Shown: one piece after another, positions 18,873-26,119 of the stretch
How positions within the stretch are numbered: position 1 is the first letter of the stretch
Layout of the letters: every line of letters starts with the position of its first letter
Origin: Lachnospiraceae bacterium
GTDB taxonomy: Bacteria; Bacillota; Clostridia; Lachnospirales; Lachnospiraceae
Reading direction: 5' to 3'
NCBI GenBank assembly: GCA_021772075.1
Contig: JAETNQ010000003.1
Span: forward strand, 1 to 64,000
DNA: 64,000 bases
The notes under the pieces: generated by a model
Told to the model about the DNA's origin: nothing
Seen by the model: the letters and a program-made list of their open reading frames with translations, nothing else
The model's database searches: none
Translations under genes and position numbers: made by a program

Positions 18873-19163
18873 TTACGCCGGATCTTTATCAACGGTCTCT
18901 CCGCTCACGATTTCTGCCTCCTCGAAGTCATTGAAATCCCCCTGCTCGACCATCTGTTTATTCCGCTTCCGAGCTTTGATATGTGCTATCGCCGGATCGA
19001 TGATGTATTTACCTGCTACATAGCCGGCAATAAACACCAATCCAAAGGCAGCCGCTTTCTTAAATCCGTTAGCCGAACTTACTTTCACGATCTCCTCAGT
19101 AGTTTCCATAACCTCTTCGTTTGTCATAATTTCGTTGTTTTCCATTGTGTTTTCTCCTTTCAA
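18873..19163 (-). CDS. small membrane protein
   Basis: FKKAAAFGLVFIAGYVAGKYIIDP. Confidence 0.6.
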   Translation of the reverse strand: MKGENTMENNEIMTNEEVMETTEEIVKVSSANGFKKAAAFGLVFIAGYVAGKYIIDPAIAHIKARKRNKQMVEQGDFNDFEEAEIVSGETVDKDPA

Positions 19164-19218
19164 TAATCAGAAAATATGTGGGTTCTCCATTAAAGACATT
19201 GTTTTTTTCGCGTACTTA

Positions 19219-19989
19219 TCAGGCAGTGCGGAAGTCATACCGGGGCGCAATGTGATACTCAATTACAAGGCAAGGTGTTCCGTCATCTGCTAACTGAGAA
19301 CTGAATGACAAATCGATATACCCCTGGTCGATATTCCAGCCGAGTTCGTCACCGATGCTGACCGGATTTAAGCCGATTTCATAGTAGAAATCGTTCAGAG
19401 AAATATACATCTCATCCCGCATCTGCCGATTCAACTCATTTGCTGCCTTTTTCAGTTTATCTATATCGGATTTGAAATATCTTCCCGATACGGCATCATA
19501 ACAGAGAGTATTGCCTCTTTCGGTGATGATCACTTCTCTGTTAGTTACAGGGTTCTTTTCAATCTTATCTTTAGCTACAGCATCCCGAATAGATTGCTCT
19601 TTTTTCTCTCCGATTGTTTCTACTACTTTTTCCTGATATTCCTTCAGAGCAGACTCGGAGAGAGCATATGCTGTAGCCAAGGCTGCCCGCCGTCTCATAT
19701 TTACCGAACTGGCTCCAATTAAGCAAGCTATTGAAACTGTTCCAATGGCAGCCGTCGGAATATAACAAGTCCACGCCGCCTGGATTGTTTCTTTCGGTGT
19801 AAGCTCATTTACCTCCAGTTCATCCTTCTTTTCCTCAATGAGAATTAGAGCTTTAGGCGTTGCCCGGACAGCCATTACAGTTGTCGTAATCATTCCGGCG
19901 ATTCCGATCCCGGTTAAAATTTCCGGACTGTGTTTTTTTACAGCGGTTCGCATATTCCGCATTGCCGCCGTTATGGTGTTTTTGTTCAT
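19219..19989 (-). CDS. DUF6353-like membrane protein
   Basis: AVKKHSPEILTGIGIAGMITTTVMAVRATPKALILIEEKKDEL. Confidence 0.75.
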   Translation of the reverse strand: MNKNTITAAMRNMRTAVKKHSPEILTGIGIAGMITTTVMAVRATPKALILIEEKKDELEVNELTPKETIQAAWTCYIPTAAIGTVSIACLIGASSVNMRRRAALATAYALSESALKEYQEKVVETIGEKKEQSIRDAVAKDKIEKNPVTNREVIITERGNTLCYDAVSGRYFKSDIDKLKKAANELNRQMRDEMYISLNDFYYEIGLNPVSIGDELGWNIDQGYIDLSFSSQLADDGTPCLVIEYHIAPRYDFRTA

Positions 19990-20044
19990 CAATATACTCC
20001 TTTCGGTTTTTGCTGCACATAAGCGCATCTCCTTTCAAAAAATA

Positions 20045-20068
20045 TAAAACCGCCCACAAGGGGCGGCG
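20045..20068 (-). terminator. hairpin immediately downstream of candidate variable region
   Basis: minus strand CCGCCC-CTTGT-GGGCGG-TTTTATATTTTTT. Confidence 0.65.
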
Positions 20069-20069
20069 A

Positions 20070-20618
20070 TTAACCTAACCGGAAGACCGGACGAACCCCA
20101 TTAGAGGCCGAAGCGTCGGTGTAGTCCGCATAGCCATCGTCGTTCACAGAAGCGAAAAGAGCCGAAGAAGACTTTACTTTATTCTGCAACCAGCCCCACT
20201 CGTAAGCTTCTCCTTCACGAATCGCGATACGGTTCTTACGGTCTTTCATAAGAAGCCACTGTTTCTTACCGCTGGGTTCATAATTATCGACATCGCCGAA
20301 GAATTCCTCTGCATACGGGATACGAAGCAAATCACCATTCTTAAAAGGAACCATGATACTCTGAATAGAGCTGAAGATATTCAGAACTTCTTCTTTCTGG
20401 AGTTCTTTGCGTAAATCACTTGCCTCATAGCCGCCTGCGTTCGTATACTCACGGTTCATCTGATATGCTGTATCCAAATACTGATCCAAAAGAAAGAGTG
20501 CTCCCTTTCTGGTAATCTTCTGACAGGTCGCCGTATACTTTCCAACCTCGATCTGATCGCCAACCTTAAACTCATTTGCTGCCTGAATTGTTACTTCCTG
20601 TTTTCTTAATGCCTTCAT
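20070..20618 (-). CDS. DUF6273-like protein, candidate DGR target
   Basis: C-terminus ALFASVNDDGYADYTDASASNGVRPVFRLG; GAAAGGAG SD; paralog of 22017-22580. Confidence 0.7.
   Translation of the reverse strand: MKALRKQEVTIQAANEFKVGDQIEVGKYTATCQKITRKGALFLLDQYLDTAYQMNREYTNAGGYEASDLRKELQKEEVLNIFSSIQSIMVPFKNGDLLRIPYAEEFFGDVDNYEPSGKKQWLLMKDRKNRIAIREGEAYEWGWLQNKVKSSSALFASVNDDGYADYTDASASNGVRPVFRLG
20088..20168 (-). other. candidate DGR variable region (VR1)
   Basis: 81-nt 3' segment matching VR2 except at 15 positions that are all compatible with template adenines. Confidence 0.65.
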
Positions 20619-20646
20619 TTCTTTTTCTCCTTTCATTTTTAACTCA

Positions 20647-20961
20647 TTATTCCAAACATCTTGTAATTTCTAAGATGTCCGTTGCCATTTCATAGGCGAC
20701 ACTAAATATCTGCCTATCCTCTTTATCCCCATAATCTTTTGCGGAAAACTTGCCTGTCTTTACCGCAAAGTCTGATATAATATCAATGGGATCTTGTGTT
20801 GGGTTTCTGCGAACACGATCTAAAAGTTCACGACCAGCCCATCTTTGATAACTAACTTCCTTAAACCAGTGCTTATCCCAACTTCGCTGTGGTTCTGTGA
20901 TATCGAAAATATAATCCTCGATAATCAAGATAACTTGTTCATGCTTAGACATCCTAGACAT
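20647..20961 (-). CDS. hypothetical protein
   Basis: ORF 104 aa. Confidence 0.6.
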   Translation of the reverse strand: MSRMSKHEQVILIIEDYIFDITEPQRSWDKHWFKEVSYQRWAGRELLDRVRRNPTQDPIDIISDFAVKTGKFSAKDYGDKEDRQIFSVAYEMATDILEITRCLE

Positions 20962-20996
20962 CGTTCTCTCCTTAGAACAGAAAAGAAGAGCCCTTG

Positions 20997-21167
20997 TTAG
21001 GACTCCTCATTTTCGTCATCTTTTTTGGCAAGTGCTTCGTTTACCTTTTCTTCGATTTTTTCATCCATTTTCTGTTCATTGACCCAATCGGTTACAAGCG
21101 TTGCCGCCACTCCGATCACGGTCGCTGCCAGACCAAGAACTTTAATCAATTTACTTTTAGTAGTCAT
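20997..21167 (-). CDS. small membrane protein (56 aa)
   Basis: Hand translation MTTKSKLIKVLGLAATVIGVAATLVTDWVNEQKMDEKIEEKVNEALAKKDDENEES*; AAAAGGAGG SD. Confidence 0.6.
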   Translation of the reverse strand: MTTKSKLIKVLGLAATVIGVAATLVTDWVNEQKMDEKIEEKVNEALAKKDDENEES

Positions 21168-21184
21168 AAAGCGATTACCTCCTT

Positions 21185-21211
21185 TTCATAATAGAACTTG
21201 CAATTTCTGCG
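21185..21211 (-). promoter_or_regulatory. copy b of conserved 25-bp intergenic element
   Basis: CATAATAGAACTTGCAATTTCTGCG on plus strand. Confidence 0.7.
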
Positions 21212-21213
21212 AA

Positions 21214-21978
21214 CTAATCAAATTTACAGAGTGCCATTGCGTCAATAGTAATGCATTCCAAGCCGTCTTCCAGAGTTGTTTTCTGATTATCAAAATCAAG
21301 CCAATAAGAATCCATCTCTTCGACCATATGGGTTATATCCCAACCCATTTCATCGCCTTTCTCTACTCCATCAACGCCAAGAAACGATAAATATTCATTT
21401 AAAGAACATTCACCTCTAAGCGCGATATTACGATTCGCATGATACTGAGCATTTAAAACAGCAGCCATTGTTGTAGTAAAGTATTTCTTCGATGTAAGGT
21501 CATAGAAAAGACACTCCTCACTTTCGGGGTCCATATCCATGTTATAAACTTGATAACCCCATGCAGAATCAGCAACCATTGCATCTTTAGCCATTTCAGC
21601 ATGGATTTTGTTATCAGCATCTTCGCCATAAACCTTTTTGGCTGCTTGTCGGTATTGCTTGTAGGATTCATTAAGCATGGCGTATGCGCTCGTCAAAGCC
21701 GCCTGATTACGTTTATCCATTACACCAATACCGATTATACAAGCAACAGTACCAACGCCTACCAAAACGGACGGAATATAACATTTCCAAGTTGTTTGCA
21801 CCAGTTCCACAGGCGTAAGTTTATCCGTTTCCAGTTCATCTTTCTTAGCTTTGATAAGCCTCATTGCCTTAGGTGTAGCCCGAACAGCCGTCACAGCCGT
21901 ACCAACAACACCGACGATTCCTAAGACAGTTAAAATTGTTGGGGATGATCGCCGTAATCCCGTTGAAAATTTGCTCAT
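21214..21978 (-). CDS. DUF6353-like membrane protein
   Basis: GLRRSSPTILTVLGIVGVVGTAVTAVRATPKAMRLIKAKKDEL. Confidence 0.75.
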   Translation of the reverse strand: MSKFSTGLRRSSPTILTVLGIVGVVGTAVTAVRATPKAMRLIKAKKDELETDKLTPVELVQTTWKCYIPSVLVGVGTVACIIGIGVMDKRNQAALTSAYAMLNESYKQYRQAAKKVYGEDADNKIHAEMAKDAMVADSAWGYQVYNMDMDPESEECLFYDLTSKKYFTTTMAAVLNAQYHANRNIALRGECSLNEYLSFLGVDGVEKGDEMGWDITHMVEEMDSYWLDFDNQKTTLEDGLECITIDAMALCKFD

Positions 21979-21993
21979 TTTCTTCTCCTCTCA

Positions 21994-22014
21994 AAAGGGG
22001 CACAAGGCCCCAAG
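21994..22014 (-). terminator. hairpin immediately downstream of second candidate DGR target
   Basis: minus strand GGGGC-CTTGT-GCCCC-TTTT, same loop as the 20045-20068 hairpin. Confidence 0.55.
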
Positions 22015-22016
22015 AT

Positions 22017-22580
22017 TTATCTAACCAACCAGAACTCCGGACGAACTCCATAAGAGTTCGAAGCGTTGGTGTAGTTCGCAGGGCCACTGCCGTTCACAAA
22101 AGCGAAATACGCCGAAGAAACACTCCTCTTTACCGCATTTCTGAGCCAACCCCATTCCCATTCATCATTGAGGTATGCTACACGATTCCTCCGCTCCTTC
22201 ATAAGCGGAAGCTGCTCGTCTTCATCCGGCTCAAAATGCTCATTATCCCATTCGTCATCGTGACCGAACAATTCGCCTACTGTCGGAATAGACAGACTGT
22301 CAATCCGGCTTTTAAGCTCCTCGGGAAATGCTGCCAAAAGAACCGTGTCGATCCACTTCTTCAAATCAGACTCCTCATAACCGCCCTCGTTGATTCTCTG
22401 GTTGTTCATCGGCCTGCTCGTAACGTACTCATCGAAAATAAACAAGACGCCCTTGTCCGTAATCTTGTGAGCCGTTGCAGTAAAGTCCCCGATCTCTGCC
22501 AAGGATATCAAAATCTGATCCCCAACCATAACCTCTCTTGTTTCCAGTTCCTGTCTCCGTAATACTTTGATGTTTTCCAT
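22017..22580 (-). CDS. DUF6273-like protein, candidate DGR target
   Basis: C-terminus AYFAFVNGSGPANYTNASNSYGVRPEFWLVR; true start at MENIKVLRRQEL after GAAAGGAG SD. Confidence 0.7.
   Translation of the reverse strand: MENIKVLRRQELETREVMVGDQILISLAEIGDFTATAHKITDKGVLFIFDEYVTSRPMNNQRINEGGYEESDLKKWIDTVLLAAFPEELKSRIDSLSIPTVGELFGHDDEWDNEHFEPDEDEQLPLMKERRNRVAYLNDEWEWGWLRNAVKRSVSSAYFAFVNGSGPANYTNASNSYGVRPEFWLVR
22038..22118 (-). other. candidate DGR variable region (VR2)
   Basis: See VR1; 66/81 identical, mismatches confined to A-compatible sites. Confidence 0.65.
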
Positions 22581-22648
22581 TTCTTTTTCTCCTTTCATTT
22601 TTTTTATGGAAAATAAAAGAGCCGTTATCGACTCAAAAAAAAAACAAG

Positions 22649-22718
22649 AGAAACAGATAGGACTCGAACCTATGACCTCCACTAGTGTGTGGCGCTCTAC
22701 CAACTGAGCTACTGTCTC
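22649..22718 (-). tRNA. tRNA-like gene with shortened anticodon arm, identity not assignable
   Basis: GAGACAG-TA-GCTC-AGTTGGTA-GAGC-G-CCAC-ACACTA-GTGG-AGGTC-ATAGG-TTCGAGT-CCTAT-CTGTTTC; anticodon arm 14 nt instead of 17; no encoded CCA. Confidence 0.6.
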
Positions 22719-22745
22719 TCCATAATATAACTTGCAAATTTCGCG
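22719..22745 (-). promoter_or_regulatory. copy c of conserved 25-bp intergenic element
   Basis: CATAATATAACTTGCAAATTTCGCG, abuts tRNA-like gene. Confidence 0.7.
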
Positions 22746-22751
22746 TATGTA

Positions 22752-22788
22752 AAAGCAAAGAGACCGTGTCTCCACGATCCCTTTGCAA
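22752..22788 (-). terminator. intrinsic terminator
   Basis: minus strand GCAAAGGGATCGTGGAGACACGGTCTCTTTGCTTTT. Confidence 0.65.
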
Positions 22789-23004
22789 CTATAAACCAAT
22801 CGCACTCAAAATTTTTGTGAGTTCGTCTTTATTCAATTCCGCATCAACACTTAGATGAACACGTGCCGTTCCATCAGTAACAGCGGCGGTAAATTCATTC
22901 AACTGAATATCTACATCATATCCAGTTTTTTTCTTTACCGTTCTTTTTACCAGTTTCGCAACCAAAGTCTTCATAAATTTTGATCCGATTTTCATTTCAT
23001 CCAT
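22789..23004 (-). CDS. small hypothetical protein
   Basis: ORF 71 aa. Confidence 0.6.
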   Translation of the reverse strand: MDEMKIGSKFMKTLVAKLVKRTVKKKTGYDVDIQLNEFTAAVTDGTARVHLSVDAELNKDELTKILSAIGL

Positions 23005-23037
23005 ACCTCTCTAACTCCTTTCAGTTCAATGGTTTTT

Positions 23038-23062
23038 CATAAAAGGAATTGTAAAAAATGCG
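23038..23062 (-). promoter_or_regulatory. copy d of conserved 25-bp intergenic element
   Basis: CATAAAAGGAATTGTAAAAAATGCG. Confidence 0.65.
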
Positions 23063-23063
23063 T

Positions 23064-23423
23064 CTAAATATCACGTCTGTCAAAGACCGTTTCCCACCGT
23101 TCCCTCGCAATCGGCTTCATTTTCAACGCCCACATAATCTGTCGAACCGTAACAGTGGGATAAAGACCATCCTTACATTCTCCAGCCCGTTCGTCAAAGT
23201 ATTTCTTAAATTCAGGATGTAAATATAAATCGTCCGTCAACCAAGGGTCAACTTCACTCCACCACGTACTCTTTGTCTCCAAATCATATCGCTGCTGGAT
23301 GACAGCTAATCCTTTATCGTTAATTTGAAAGAGGGTGCAACTGTTATAAACTGGATGTTCACAAATATAAAGTTTGCCATACATGGAAAGATAAATAGTA
23401 GGCTTTTCGTAATGGTATCTCAT
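23064..23423 (-). CDS. conserved hypothetical protein
   Basis: ORF 119 aa. Confidence 0.65.
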   Translation of the reverse strand: MRYHYEKPTIYLSMYGKLYICEHPVYNSCTLFQINDKGLAVIQQRYDLETKSTWWSEVDPWLTDDLYLHPEFKKYFDERAGECKDGLYPTVTVRQIMWALKMKPIARERWETVFDRRDI

Positions 23424-23437
23424 AGCAGCCTCCTAAA

Positions 23438-23472
23438 AGCAAAAAGAAAGAGCCCTCGTCAGGACTCCCTCT
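23438..23472 (-). terminator. intrinsic terminator
   Basis: minus strand GAGTCCTGACGAGGGCTCTTTCTTTTTGC. Confidence 0.65.
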
Positions 23473-23487
23473 TGTGTTGATAATTCT

Positions 23488-23799
23488 TTAATTGTCAAAT
23501 AGTTTACACGACGTTTTGCAATGTGGATATGGACCCCCACAAGCTCTACATCCTTTCGGTGGTACACTGCCTCTATAGGATTCGAGTGTTTCTTCTGTCC
23601 ATTCTTCCTCGCTATCTTCATACTCGTAATCCATTTCATCTACTTCCCATCCGCATGATGGGCAGGCATAAATATCACAGCCACCCGCTGGATCTTCCCT
23701 TCGGTCCATAACTGCTCCACAACGATTGCAAACCGCATATCCGTTATTCAGGTACTCCATTAACTCCATACCTTCCGGTTTAATAATTTTTTGGCTCAT
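23488..23799 (-). CDS. zinc-ribbon protein
   Basis: CNRCGAVM...CPSCGW...CRACGG. Confidence 0.65.
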   Translation of the reverse strand: MSQKIIKPEGMELMEYLNNGYAVCNRCGAVMDRREDPAGGCDIYACPSCGWEVDEMDYEYEDSEEEWTEETLESYRGSVPPKGCRACGGPYPHCKTSCKLFDN

Positions 23800-23829
23800 A
23801 AAGTCATTACCTCCTTGATAATCTGAAAG

Positions 23830-23868
23830 TAACGGTATAATTGTACGGTTACTCTCTATATTAAGTCA
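23830..23868 (-). promoter_or_regulatory. sigma70-like promoter for 23488-23799
   Basis: minus strand TTGACT-N18-TACAAT-TATACC. Confidence 0.5.
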
Positions 23869-23901
23869 AGAGATAAAAGAGCTCTTTTAGCATCTCCTTT
23901 C

Positions 23902-23926
23902 CATAATAGGGGCTGTAAAAATCACG
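23902..23926 (-). promoter_or_regulatory. copy e of conserved 25-bp intergenic element
   Basis: CATAATAGGGGCTGTAAAAATCACG. Confidence 0.65.
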
Positions 23927-23986
23927 CAGAAAAACGAAGAGGACGTGTAATTTACGCCCTCCATCGTCTTAAAATCGTTCATTTTC

Positions 23987-24439
23987 TTATTTTCTCGTTG
24001 GTCTAAAACGGTTGAACAATCCTCTGAATGTTGTTGAGGTATATGTTCCAGTTTCCTCAAACTTAAATCCCTTTTTCATCCAGATACCATAGAACATCAA
24101 CGGTATCATGAGTTCTGCCGCCGCTATTCCCAATCTGAAGTATCGATCTTTAATCTGTTCCGACAACTGCGTACGTTTCATTTCCTCATCGCGAGTGCCG
24201 GCTTCTTCTTCCATTACCCGGCGATTGTACTTTTCGTCATACTCCCAGTCATTCTTAGATTCCTCGATCCTCAGTTTGTAGAGCTTTGCCAGATCATCAA
24301 TTGCTGTTGATTTTTCTTTGCTACCCGCATTTAAATTGGATAAAGCCTGAATCTCCCTGCTAATCTCCCCGCTTAACAAATCTCTGATGTTGTCTTCCAT
24401 TTTCAGTTCTCCTTTCAAATAATTTATTACCGATTCCAT
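23987..24439 (-). CDS. hypothetical phage protein
   Basis: ORF 150 aa; MEDNIRDLLSGEISREIQAL internal start after SD. Confidence 0.65.
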   Translation of the reverse strand: MESVINYLKGELKMEDNIRDLLSGEISREIQALSNLNAGSKEKSTAIDDLAKLYKLRIEESKNDWEYDEKYNRRVMEEEAGTRDEEMKRTQLSEQIKDRYFRLGIAAAELMIPLMFYGIWMKKGFKFEETGTYTSTTFRGLFNRFRPTRK

Positions 24440-24461
24440 AAAAGAGCGTGTTATTCGTGCG
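24437..24461 (-). promoter_or_regulatory. copy f of conserved 25-bp intergenic element
   Basis: CATAAAAGAGCGTGTTATTCGTGCG. Confidence 0.65.
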
Positions 24462-24669
24462 AAATATAACTTTTAAGATCAACCTGCAGAAGCACTTGTT
24501 TCTTGGTAGATATGTCGCCAACGCCCTTTGACAATTCCAGAAACATAAAAGGGCCGTCCGGATCAGAAGTATCGATACGAAGTTTACCAACCGATTTAGA
24601 CCGCCGGACTATACTCGAAAAAACACAACCAATAACCATTCCGATTACAAATACAATTACAAGTTCCAT
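24451..24669 (-). CDS. small membrane protein
   Basis: MELVIVFVIGMVIGCVFSSIVRRSK. Confidence 0.6.
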   Translation of the reverse strand: MELVIVFVIGMVIGCVFSSIVRRSKSVGKLRIDTSDPDGPFMFLELSKGVGDISTKKQVLLQVDLKSYISHE

Positions 24670-24800
24670 GTTCTTCTCCTTTCAAATTGTTTTTGAAAAT
24701 TTTCCACCCGGGAATTTTTCAGATATCAAAATACCACGTTTTTCTGTCACCTGCGTACTGAGGTTTTAACCTAGAATAAAAAGAAAGAGCCATTGCTGGC

Positions 24801-25151
24801 TCAATCCTTGAATCGGTTCGTGATGTCTCCGTCCACATTAAAGTCTAACTCGATATCGCTTCCATCTCCTTTTTCGTGGATATCAAAATCGATGTAATTA
24901 TCCCCAGACGCATTTGACAAATCATAGTACCAACCCACAAATAACGATGTCTTGGTAACCGGAAGACCTAAGCATTCAAGAACATCTCTCAAGAATACAT
25001 AGCCTCTATTCCTTAAAGCATCATTAAAATAGGTTTGCTGTGCTTTCAAATACATCACATTCCATTCTCGATTTTCCTCCCACCCCGTACAGGTTGAATT
25101 AAATATCTGTGCGTATTTACTTTTATTCATAAGTATCACATCTCCTTTCAT
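24801..25151 (-). CDS. stand-alone DUF6353 C-terminal-like domain
   Basis: REWNVMYLKAQQTYFNDALRNRGYVFLRDVLECLGLPVTKTSLFVGWYYD...LDFNVDGDI matches C-terminus of 16726-17691; MNKSKYAQ start likely. Confidence 0.7.
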   Translation of the reverse strand: MKGDVILMNKSKYAQIFNSTCTGWEENREWNVMYLKAQQTYFNDALRNRGYVFLRDVLECLGLPVTKTSLFVGWYYDLSNASGDNYIDFDIHEKGDGSDIELDFNVDGDITNRFKD

Positions 25152-25173
25152 AATAGGAGCTGTTATTTCTGCG
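25149..25173 (-). promoter_or_regulatory. copy g of conserved 25-bp intergenic element
   Basis: CATAATAGGAGCTGTTATTTCTGCG. Confidence 0.7.
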
Positions 25174-25381
25174 ACCCCTCGCCTTCATAGACAATCTTCT
25201 TTCTCAAATCTGACCATGCAATATATCGCTCTTTCTGGCAGACCGGGCAGAAAAACTTAATTACCTTAGCGCCGATATCCTCCAAATCCTGACTATCTGC
25301 TTCCAACCGGCTTTGACAATTCGGGCAGTTGAACCGATATACCTTTTTCACTGCAACATCCACAATCTTCATATCAACCAC
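25163..25381 (-). CDS. zinc-ribbon protein
   Basis: CPNCQSRL...CPVCQKER. Confidence 0.65.
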   Translation of the reverse strand: MVDMKIVDVAVKKVYRFNCPNCQSRLEADSQDLEDIGAKVIKFFCPVCQKERYIAWSDLRKKIVYEGEGSQK

Positions 25382-25814
25382 GCTCCTTATTCAACAGCCA
25401 GAAGAAACGTCTGTACAAGTCGTAATAGACATCCTTGCAGCACGGAATATCTAACCTAGCTTTCAAACAATCATAAGAGATACCGCTTGTAACAGCCTGT
25501 AAAATATAGGTTCCAAGCACGACATCAGTCTCTTCGGCCACTGATTCAACCAGTTCCATTCTGTTGGAGTAAAATATCCTTGCCTCGGCGCATTTAGCAG
25601 TCGGATCGCTGAGGTCTCGTTGTCCCGAAAACAGAACCAGATCAGATGGTCTTTTAGCTAACCCGTCTAAAGCCAAATATGCTTTCTTCCAAATAGGATA
25701 TTGAAGACAGAAATGCTTCAGCTCATAGTACCGATGTTTTTCAATCCAATAGGGATTCTTCTCAGACAGCTCCGGACGTATTGTTGTTCCCATCAACGTT
25801 TCTCTCCTTTCCAT
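25374..25814 (-). CDS. conserved hypothetical phage protein
   Basis: ORF 146 aa. Confidence 0.65.
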   Translation of the reverse strand: MERRETLMGTTIRPELSEKNPYWIEKHRYYELKHFCLQYPIWKKAYLALDGLAKRPSDLVLFSGQRDLSDPTAKCAEARIFYSNRMELVESVAEETDVVLGTYILQAVTSGISYDCLKARLDIPCCKDVYYDLYRRFFWLLNKERG

Positions 25815-26044
25815 AAATAGCCCGTTTCTTCATAGAGGAGCTTCGGGGAAATATAGAAATTGATACGTCCGTACCTCGAATTCATCTCCTCAATGTTTGT
25901 TACAAGTTTACCGTTTCGAGTAGCCTTTCCGATTGGAAGCCATCCAGATATGATTCCAGCCCTTACCCAAGATGCATCCTTGCCGTATACTCTGGCCGCA
26001 ACGATCACTGGCACTGAACCCGATTCAAATATAATTTCTTCCAT
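25793..26044 (-). CDS. putative excisionase / small DNA-binding protein
   Basis: VPVIVAARVYGKDASWVRAGIISGWLPIGKATRNGK, near integrase. Confidence 0.5.
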   Translation of the reverse strand: MEEIIFESGSVPVIVAARVYGKDASWVRAGIISGWLPIGKATRNGKLVTNIEEMNSRYGRINFYISPKLLYEETGYLWKGEKR

Positions 26045-26119
26045 TGGCTCTTGCCTCCTTTCAACGGCTATTCTAGGATAAGAACCACTTTTAGTAAAAA
26101 CAACCTCGGTGGTTTGGCA

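Noticed and set aside
22717-22745. Calling the 25-bp element a plain sigma70 promoter
   Set aside because: No -35; a start 7 nt after TATTAT would lie inside the tRNA-like gene or cut SDs in some copies, so function is left open.
22581-22805. N-terminal extension of the 262-aa ORF 22017-22805
   Set aside because: It runs through the tRNA-like gene and an SD; true start is MENIKVLRRQEL at 22580.
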